Assembly (NCBI GenBank): GCA_016584305.1
Contig: JACEEZ010019081.1
Location: 455,001 to 519,000, forward strand
Reading direction: 5' to 3'
Source of the DNA: Chionoecetes opilio
Lineage: Eukaryota; Arthropoda; Malacostraca; Decapoda; Majidae
DNA length: 64,000 nt
Shown here: positions 1 to 64,000 of the stretch, one piece after another
How the letters are laid out: each line of letters starts with the position of its first letter
Position numbering within the stretch: position 1 is the first letter of the stretch
Translations under genes and position numbers: made by a program
Notes under the pieces: generated by a model
What the model saw: only the letters and a program-made list of their open reading frames with translations
Databases searched by the model: none
Told to the model about the DNA's origin: nothing

Positions 1-475
1 TTTTTTTTTTACTTGATTTACTTGATTACTTTTTTATATTTTATTTTCTTGATTTACTTGATTACTTTTTATTTTATTTACTTGATTTACTTGATTACTT
101 TTTTTTTATTTACTTGATTTACTTGATTACTCTTTTTTTTATTTGCTTGATTTACTTGATTACTTTTTTATTTTTATTTATTTGATTTACTTGATCATCT
201 TTTTTTTATTTACTTGATTATTTTTTACTTGATATACTTGATTACTTTTATTTTTTTATTTACTTGATTTACATAATTACTTTTATTTTATTTACTTGAT
301 ATACTTGATTACTTTTATTTTTATTTACTTGATTTACTTGATTACTCTTTTTTATTTACTTGATTTACTTGATTACTCTTTTTTTATTTACTTGATTTAC
401 TTGATTACTTTTTTATATATATTTAGTACTTGATTTACTTGATTTGTTTTTTTTCTTTCCTTATTTTACTTGATT
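1..475 (+). repeat. Intronic tandem array of ACTTGATT and poly-T before E1
   Basis: Irregular units of about 30-45 bases: TTTACTTGATTTACTTGATT followed by runs of T. It reaches to within about 20 bases of the E1 acceptor. The units contain TTGAT, which fits the loose animal branch-point pattern yUnAy, and pyrimidine tracts. The array continues past the left edge of the window. Confidence 0.9.
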
Positions 476-492
476 TTGTGCCTTCCTTCCAG

Positions 493-56329
<55,837 letters not shown>

Positions 56330-56403
56330 GGTATCTTGTGACTCCTGACATAACCTAGTCCTTAGAATGCTCACGGACTGCTACATATGGTATGAATTAT
56401 GGT

Positions 56404-56409
56404 AATAAA
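56404..56409 (+). terminator. rdgB: Polyadenylation signal of rdgB
   Basis: AATAAA lies 75 bases after the stop codon, so the 3' UTR would be about 100 bases. The cleavage site is not identifiable by eye. Confidence 0.6.
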
Positions 56410-56429
56410 CTTTGCATTTGAAAATTGTA

Positions 56430-57435
56430 ATGTTAAAGTTGAGTATAACAGAATACAAGGAAAGATGCATGACAAATGAAACATGAAGTCCCATGAAACA
56501 GGCATTACTGTGTATAATACTGAGGCTCTACCAGTAGCAGCTCCTCACTCTCTCCACGGAGGAACACTGGCTGGCGCACTTCTGACAGTGTGCAGGAGAC
56601 ACTCGGTGAATCACTCTTGAATGTAAGTCAGATTTTGCTCTATGCTAGCTCATATGACCTTATCACTTGTGTATATCATTTATGTCTCATGTTTACAAAC
56701 AGTTTTTAGCAACAAAAGGTTTTATAATCGTGACACTAAGTACTCTGATGAACAGAAATAAGTTTTCCTAGAAGCTACAGTTTTGATGTGTGCACCTCCT
56801 TATGCTGCTTATCCAATGATTTGGTTAGTGACAGAAGCAAAGCTAGGCAAGAATATTTTTAGCTGGAACAACCAAAGTAACCTCTACTTAAGTAGCTGCA
56901 ACAGAAGGGTCACAATCGTGTGTTTTGTTCAACATCTCAAATTCAAAGTTTACTCATACATGGTTCTGATAAACTTAATCTCAGGATACATTCTTATGTC
57001 TATAGTATTTAATGTTTTTATTTAATGTACAGGTGGTAGATGTAAGGGAAACTGTCACTTACTGGCAGTGCTCTGTAAATGTACCTTTACTTCTTACTTG
57101 ACAAAGGAAGATATTGATATTCATAGTCTATTCAGAGTCTACTATTTTTCTTGAATAACATTAATATATTCGTCTTTCATCAAAAGATTATCCTGACGTA
57201 TATATAAATATATATATATCCCTTAACATTAGTGGATGTAACATTCATGGGTTATGTTAGCTATTATAAGTGGCCGCCAGTTTGATGTAATGGTGGTGCA
57301 ATTGTTAGCAGGTCTATGGAAAAAATGGGAGAAAATAATTTAGAAACAATATAGTAATCAACTCTGAAGGACATTACCTAAATTAATTCTAGTGGTCACC
57401 ACAAACTTTTTCTCTTAAAGTGTGAGTGCTTATAT
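56430..57435. other. Downstream flank of rdgB
   Basis: About 1 kb after the polyadenylation signal. No new gene start or family-like exon was recognised. Confidence 0.55.
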
Positions 57436-57489
57436 GTGTGCGTGTGTGTGTGTGTGTGTGTGTAGTATGCGTGCGTATATGCATTTATC

Positions 57490-57765
57490 TAGTTGTATTT
57501 TTACAGGGCCTGAGCTACATTCGTATGGCCCCGTCTCCATTGGTACATTTTATCATTCATCCTTAGTGCTTAGTGTTGGCCGAAACCACCACCCCGGGAG
57601 GCGGGTCACAAACCCCCGGTTAACACCCGGTAACCATTCACTGCTGGGTGGACAGGGGCTTGGGTTTTAAGGAGACCGCCCATCCTTCTCCGCTCCGCCC
57701 GGGGATCGAACCGAGAATTCTCGGTTGTGAACCGAGCGTGCTACCACTACACTACGGAGGACATT
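57490..57765 (-). mobile_element. tRNA-Val-headed SINE, minus strand
   Basis: Reading minus from about 57765: CTCCGTAGTGTAGTGGTAGC (A box), a 5-bp anticodon stem with loop TTCACAA (CAC, Val), and GGTTCGATCCCC (B box), then a SINE body ending near 57490. The head is tRNA-like but runs straight into the body, so it is not a tRNA gene. A GT repeat (57437-57465) lies beside its tail. Confidence 0.7.
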
Positions 57766-57862
57766 AAGTGCTCCGTGTATGTGTGCGCGTGTGTGTGAGC
57801 ACACAAACATAAGCATTCCTCCGTGTATTTACCTGGTTGTGATATATGGGAAGTGAGTCATA

Positions 57863-60800
57863 CTCGTAGGCAGGGGCAGATTGGGTACCCTAAACCAGCC
57901 CGGGACAGACACCTACCGGCCCTATCTTACAAACTTCAGTCATGAAAAAAATGTAGTGCCCCTGAATAAAGGATTATAACATTGATTTCATCTCAACTAG
58001 GTAAACAGAAAAATGTTGAATAAACGGTATTCAAACCAAAAAATATATCCTATACACCACACTTGTATATTTGTTTCCATAGTTCTTGTATGATAGTGCG
58101 TTTTCACAGTCTGAAAAGCTATCGAAACATTAAGTCTAGATTCACGAAAAACACAGTCATTCACGGACCATTTTACACTAATTTCAATACCAACCAGCGA
58201 ACTGGACTAGGCATCAACACAGCTGCTAATCATCCCACCACACAATCCACTTGTCTATAAACATGCACATTTCTCATACTTCCCATCAATATAATCACTC
58301 ATTTTGAAATTTACATTATGATACGATATTGAGTCTTATCATTAATTAGTTATTACTTGGCGATTTCAATGTTCATCACCACCTATGGCTATCATCTTTC
58401 ACTGACCAACTTGGTGAATAAGCCTAAATTTTTTCTATCCTCCAAAACCTAGAGCAGCTGGTGCAGCACCCTACCCGTATTCCTTCCTGACCGCCTGTGA
58501 GACACGCCCAACATAATCGACCTTTCCTACCTACTAACCCTTCTGCTTACTGTGTGAAACTAGTCTCTCCGTTGGGTTCCTCCGATCACAATCTTATCTC
58601 TGTAACCTGTCGTATCGCTCTGGTGCTGCCCTGGGACCCACGTAAGCGGATGTGCTTCTGGCATTTCAATTCAGCTAAGTAAGAGGACCTAAAACTCTGA
58701 TTTTCCATGTAATTATTATTGCTTCCATGTCAGAGACCCATCTCTTTGTGCAGATCACATAACTGAGTTCATTGTCTCTGCATGGAGGCATACATTCCAC
58801 ACACTTTCTCTAATCCTAAAGCCCGTCAACTTTGGTTTAACCCTGTTTGTTCTCATGCTGTACAAGATAGAGAGGCGGCTCACAGACGGTACAGTAACGA
58901 ACCATCTCCTGAAATTCATGCCCTTTATATTTCTGCCCATAATCATGCCAAATATTTTCTTCAACTTACCAAATACACATTCATTCATAGAAAATTTCAA
59001 AATTTTCTGAATCAAACTCATCTCCTGATTTCTGGCATCTAGCTAAAAACATCTCTAACCATTTTTTCTTCTTCATATTTCGCTCCTATGCTTCTCCCGG
59101 ATAGTGCCACAGCTGTCTCATCTATTTCTAAAGCTGAACTTTGTGCTCAAACCTTTGCTAAAAATTCCACTCTTGTTGATGAATTCCGCATTTTCCTCCA
59201 TCCTCTGACTATGTTATTAAGATCCTTCGTAATGATGTTTTCTTTGCCCTTTCTGGCTTAGATCCTCGGAAGGCTTACGGTCCTGACGGACTCCTTCCTA
59301 TTGTTCTCAAAAACTGTGCTTCTGTGCTTGCACCTTGCCTGGTCAAACTTTTCCGTCTTTGTCTATCTACTTCCACCTTTCTTTCTTGCTGGAAGTTTGT
59401 TTACATTCAACCTGTCCCTAAGAACGGTGACCGTTCTAATTCTTCTAACTACCGTCCTATAGCTTTGACTTCCTGCCTTTCTAAAGTTTTTGAATCTATA
59501 CTTAATAAAAAGATTTTTATCTGCTTACAATCTTCAATCTGATCGTCAGTACGGTTTCCGTAAAGGGCGATCTACTGGCGATCTTCTAGCTTTCCTAACT
59601 GAATCCTGGTCATCCGCCTTTAGGGGATTCGGTGAAACTTTTGCTGTTGCCCTTGACATATCAAAAGCTTTTGATAGAGTCTGGCACAAATCTTTAATTT
59701 CCAAACTACCCTCATTTGGTTTCTATCCTTCTCTCTGTACTTTCATCTTAAGTTTCCTTTCAAACCGTTCTATTGCAGCTACTTTAGACGGACATTGTTA
59801 TTCTCCTAAGTCTATCAATAGTGGTGTTCCTCAGGGTTCTGTCCTATCAATCACTATTTCTATTATTCATTAATGATCTACTAAGTCTAACTCAATACCC
59901 TATCCACTCCTTCGCTGATGATTCTACCCTGCAATTTTCAACGTCGTTCATTAGGCATCCAACTCAACAGGAAATAAGTGAATAGCGGAGAGATGCCACT
60001 GAGTGAGCGCCTAACTTCTGACCTTTCTATAATTTCTGTTTGGGACAAGCAAACCTAGCTTCTTTTGTTCAATGACTCAAAAATCCAATTTCCTCACCTA
60101 TTTACTCGACAGAACCTACCAGATAACTATCCCTTCTTCTTCAATGACACTTAACTGTCTTCTTCTGCTACAATGAACATTCTTGGACTATTCTTTACTA
60201 AAAATTTGAACTGGAAATCTCACATCTCATCTCTTGCTTAAACAGCTTCTAAGAAGTAAGGTGTCCTCTTGCATCTGCGTTTATTTTGTTCTCCCTCCCA
60301 ATTGCTTGCTCTCTACAGGGGCCTTATCCGCCCATGTATGGAGTATGTCTCACATGTTTGAGGGGGATCCACTCATACAGCTTTCCTCAACAGGGTAGAA
60401 TCAAAAGCTTTTCGTCTCATCAACTCCCCTCTTCTGACTGACTGTCTTCAATCTTTAAATCACCGTCGCAATGCTGCTTCTCTTGCTATCTTCTATCGTT
60501 ATTTTCATGCTCACTGCTCTTCTGAACTTGCTAACTGCATGCCTCCCCCCCTCCCGCGGTCTCGCAGCACATAGCGTTCTACTCATTCTCATCCCTATTC
60601 TGTCCATCTTATAATGCAAGAGTTAACAAGTATCTTTATTCTTCCATGACCTTCACTGGTAAAGACTTGAACATTCTTTCTGTTTCTATTCTTCCACTTT
60701 ACTACGACAATTTTTTTCAGGAGAGGAGTAACAAGACACCTCCCGAACTAAATTTGCTCACCCCCCTTTTTATATTCTTTCTTAGTTACCAAGGACTGGT

Positions 60801-61474
60801 AACTAAGCGGGCTTATTTTTGTCCTTGGCTAGTTGTTTGTGGTGTAAAAAAAAATTGCATTACACGGAGGTATGTGGCCCGTGGTGCCATGAAACTGTAC
60901 AGTTTGTTGTGGACCAGGTGCCAAAAGGAGAGTTTTGAGACCAAGCTAGCTGTCTCAATGTCACGCGATCTCCTATAAATGCGCAAGAATTAATTGAATT
61001 TATAATATTATACCTCCATGCTAGAAACAGCTGATCTCTCTTTCTCTCTCGCATATAAATTGCTTCATAAAATGTTGTACCTATGATTTCGTACCAAGAG
61101 GAGTCTATAACCAGGCTATAATCCCGATAGCCACTTGTTCGGCAAGCGTACTCGAGTCTGGCCCCCGGGCCCCGACGCCGGCGGCCCTCGAACCCATTGA
61201 TTCGTCGGGACACATCCCGGTGTGCCCTGTGGCCAATCCGCCCCTGGCCCGGTCATGTTCCTTCAGATTCAATAGCTAGAAGAGGGGAGAGGGAGGGAGG
61301 AGACACTGTGAAGACAGACGAGGTATATGGTCTCCGGGCATAAACTTCTCTCACAACCGTACCATACTGTGCTACAGAGGGCCGGCCCGGCCGGGACTCA
61401 GACCGGCCTCAGACCCTCCGCCCACCGGGACAGAGCCCGGTGTGCCCAATGGCCAATCTGCCCCTGCTCGTAGG
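57863..61474. mobile_element. hAT-like element, 3.6 kb, split by a LINE
   Basis: The element 57871-61466 starts CAGGGGCAGATTGGGTA and ends GGCCAATCTGCCCCTG. CTCGTAGG is directly repeated at 57863-57870 and 61467-61474. A LINE occupies about 58280-60855 inside. A second end-like sequence (GGCCAATCCGCCCCTG near 61230-61245) suggests another related copy or an internal duplication. The host sequence is an older dispersed repeat also seen at 9280. Confidence 0.82.
58280..60855 (+). mobile_element. Jockey-like non-LTR retrotransposon, degenerate
   Basis: In order: the end of an apurinic-type endonuclease (LGSSDHNLISVTC, about 58580), a linker (NPKARQLWFNPVCSHAVQDR), then reverse transcriptase blocks DPRKAYGPDGLLPIVLKN, NYRPIALTSCLSKVFE, QYGFRKGRSTGDLLAF, ALDISKAFDRVWHKSL, NSGVPQGSVLS and SFADDSTL (FADD catalytic box). 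Frameshifts near 59190, 59525 and 59850 and several stops make it inactive. The 3' end has an A run near 60846-60853. It is 5'-truncated. Confidence 0.82.
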
Positions 61475-61602
61475 GTTCCATCACCATACTTATTTTGTTT
61501 ATCTTAACTTTGACCTCTTGAATACTCTTGAACTTCTACTATCTCTTTGTCCAGGTTATTGCACACATGAAACACCAATAAGGTAAACTGTACTTCTTAA
61601 TA

Positions 61603-62169
61603 TACAGTAAACCCTCACTTTAACGAACCAATTGTGGGGAAGGAGGTGACGTTATATCCGAGAGATCAGAATATTATTTTTATTTATTTAAAATTTTTTT
61701 TTTACATCACAAAGGACTGGCCAAGGACAAAAACAAAATAGTAACAAAAAGCCCGCATATAACAAACTTTGTTCGTTATATCTGACCATTTTTGTGTCCG
61801 TATAATGAACTTTGTTACATTAGATGAAAGTTTGTACACTTACGTACATGCAGCCATCACAAATACTACACGCATACAGGGAAATCAAAACAATACGTGG
61901 TGAGGCATGGGAGGACGTGAGAGGAGGTGTTTACACTCGGGCCGACAAAGCCAGACTGATCGGCGTGCCGCTGCGCACCCCCCGCTCAGCTTTGTTTTCC
62001 CTGCCACCGTCTGACCTGCGTGTACATGTTCGGCCGGCCCACCACCGAACCAAACCCTGCATTTACCAAACTAATTAGGTAAATCCCCGCATATATTGGA
62101 CTGGCACAAAAAGTTTGTTAAAGCCAAAATTTGTTACATAGAGGTCCGTAAAAGCGGTGTTTTACTGTA
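61603..62169. mobile_element. Tigger-like element, about 560 bases
   Basis: TA-flanked ends CAGTAAACCCTCACTTTAAC and GCGGTGTTTTACTG, imperfect inverted repeats. Inner motifs GTTCGTTATAT and TTTGTTA recur near both ends. No intact transposase. Confidence 0.7.
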
Positions 62170-62504
62170 CTTCAAACATGTTGTCTTCTTCTGAATCTTC
62201 CCGTGTCCTCTTGTGGCTCTTACATCCCATACATGTGTGTATTCCCTCATTTCCGCCATGGCTCTGAACACCCCCATCTCCCCCTTCTCTCTTTTCCTTC
62301 CACAAAGTCAAAGTCCTTATGAGGCAAAGTTGCTGCACTGGAAACCATCTATGTGGATGCTTTGTATCATGTATGTGTGTGTGTTTACTTGTGTGTGTAT
62401 GTATAACGATGGATCAGCACCACTATTCACTAGCCTTGTAAATTAGGATTTGCAAATAAAATGCATGGATTTTTGCTGGTAATAATTTTTACTGAATCCT
62501 GACT

Positions 62505-62547
62505 GTATATGTATATATATATATATATATATATTATTTTATATATA

Positions 62548-62592
<45 letters not shown>
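62505..62592. repeat. (AT)n microsatellite
   Basis: TA dinucleotides with two interruptions. Confidence 0.95.
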
Positions 62593-62595
<3 letters not shown>

Positions 62596-62974
62596 TATAA
62601 AATAAGATGTGAATTTCCACAGTTCTTAACAGTTATAGTGATTTCATGAATGTAACCATCCCACAAATGTTGAGGGCTACCACTTGTTGAATGATCAGAG
62701 CATTTAGGGTGATGATCTATTCTTTATCATAAACTCTCCACGCATTATGTAGTGGGGAAAGATGGCTTCAATTGAATTTTTTTATATATCTTAACTTTTC
62801 ATCAAGTAGGTACAGTAGGTCTACTTTGTGAAACCATGTTACATAGGCCACTGTATTGGAATAACTGAATGCAGAGTTAGATTGATATCCAACATGTTTA
62901 TTTGTGCAACACTTTCTTTCATGTTTTGAATAGGTAGCATTACACCTATGTAAATACATTGTTAAATTGTGCAG

Positions 62975-62976
<2 letters not shown>

Positions 62977-63071
<95 letters not shown>

Positions 63072-63090
63072 GTGTGTGTGTGTGGAGGGG
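62977..63090. repeat. (AT)n, (GT)n and G-rich composite repeat
   Basis: TA repeats to about 63068, then GT repeats, then a G-rich stretch (GGAGGGGGGGGAGGGGGGGA at 63084 on). Confidence 0.95.
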
Positions 63091-64000
63091 GGGGAGGGGG
63101 GGATGGATGGGTATGTACTATAACAATAGGTAACATTGCAATTCTACTCAATACGCTTCTGGTCCCTCCTAGTATAGTTAAGGCTGTCAACAATGGATTC
63201 ATGGATCTGACCAAGTTGTGTGTATAAAGATAACTTTCATTAGAGTGTATCAAAGTGCTGATGTATATATACATGTATACATATATATAGTATTTCCTCT
63301 TTATGAGAATCAGGTTACGTTCCTGAAAACCCGATCGTATAGCGAAGCATCATGTATCGAAACTGACTCTGTTGGGCTTAATATTGGAGGCACTAGAGCT
63401 TGCAGGCTGCGTAGAAGACATCACGGATCGCAAAAGCAAACAATATATATACATATGTGACTCGCAGAGCAGGATGTATGAAATATGTGTGCAAGCAGGT
63501 GTTGAATGTTTTTTGTGAAAGATGAAAGAGAAACATTCCAGAGTCTATACAATGCAGTATTACATAAATAAGACTAATTTAAACGAGTCTTTCCTTAATT
63601 TGATAGTCATAACAAAGGACAGTAATGTAAGCTGACTTGGTTCAGAGCACAGCCATGTAACCAAAGTCACGGAACACTGAACGCTGTGGCCTTGAGGTAG
63701 AGAAGCACGTTAGGGCAGCGCGACAACCTCCCACAACATTTTTGATGAGGGCAAAAAGGATAAAAAAAATTGATGGGGCTAACTGATGGGGCAAACCTGT
63801 GCTTGTATAGAAAAGTTGGTTGAGCTAAGATTGAACTATATTGAGTATTGTATTTCATTATAGCAGTGTATGTGGTATACTTATAGAGCTAAAGTAGGAT
63901 GCAAAGACTGTCAGTTATAGAGTTCCATAGTCTTATGACAGTGAAAAGTACACTTCAGCCACTAAATACAAAATCCATTCAGTGACAAGCATATTTGTGT
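63091..64000. other. Right end of the window, unassigned
   Basis: AT-rich. A stretch at about 63300-63430 (GAAAACCCGATCGTATAGCG) has the look of a Tigger-like element end, but no partner end was found. No gene recognised. Confidence 0.5.

Noticed and set aside
57690..57765. Functional tRNA-Val(CAC) gene on the minus strand
   Set aside because: The head folds partly like a tRNA, but it is fused to a dispersed SINE body and lacks a clear terminator directly after it.
60860..61213. 117-codon minus-strand frame rich in Arg and Gly
   Set aside because: Lies in the right part of a hAT element, GC-rich by chance, and I recognise no domain.

Overview
The window is eukaryotic, intron-rich nuclear DNA, most likely from a decapod crustacean. 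The evidence is arthropod-like exons in long AT-rich introns, very long CT/GA and AT microsatellites, tRNA-headed SINEs of a type I associate with crabs and shrimps, and many pogo/Tigger-, hAT-, Tc1- and piggyBac-like short DNA transposons. The species assignment is inference; I could run no search.

One real protein gene fills most of the window, on the plus strand: the 3' part of the membrane-associated phosphatidylinositol transfer protein gene rdgB (PITPNM/Nir family). I place 23 coding exons between 493 and 56329. Their phases agree throughout and give 1464 residues plus a stop. Roughly the first 75-80 residues and the promoter lie before base 1. In order, the exons encode the rest of the PITP domain (E1-E4), a low-complexity linker, an acidic tract with an FFAT motif across the E5/E6 junction, the DDHD domain with its GDSIGG motif (E7-E13, with a long Pro/Ser insert in E10), the conserved linker (E14-E16), the LNS2 domain (E17-E22) and a basic Ser/Arg tail (E23). 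An AATAAA follows the stop by about 75 bases. The family moves PI and phosphatidic acid between ER and plasma membrane at contact sites, held to VAP proteins by the FFAT motif.

Two introns start with GC instead of GT (after E8 and after E10). Two possible microexons (30 and 24 nt, both phase 1) lie in the 9.5-kb intron between the two halves of the FFAT motif. Using either would replace the last acidic residue of the FFAT core without shifting the frame. This is the most interesting gene-level observation here.

The introns hold several tandem arrays: a branch-point/poly-T-like array before E1, a 49-bp array before E5, a 58-bp array, a 153-bp minisatellite inside a transposon, a 3.4-kb array of a 40-bp unit that is open in all three forward frames, and a 30-bp array of donor-like CAGGTAAAC motifs just after E15. 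Transposons include four hAT-type elements with 8-bp target duplications (one split by a jockey-like LINE), TA-flanked Tigger-like elements (one cutting an RTE-like LINE), two large fold-back elements and a TTAA-flanked piggyBac-like MITE family.

From 56430 to the end I see only repeats, transposons and unassigned AT-rich DNA. I found no bacterial, viral or CRISPR feature.
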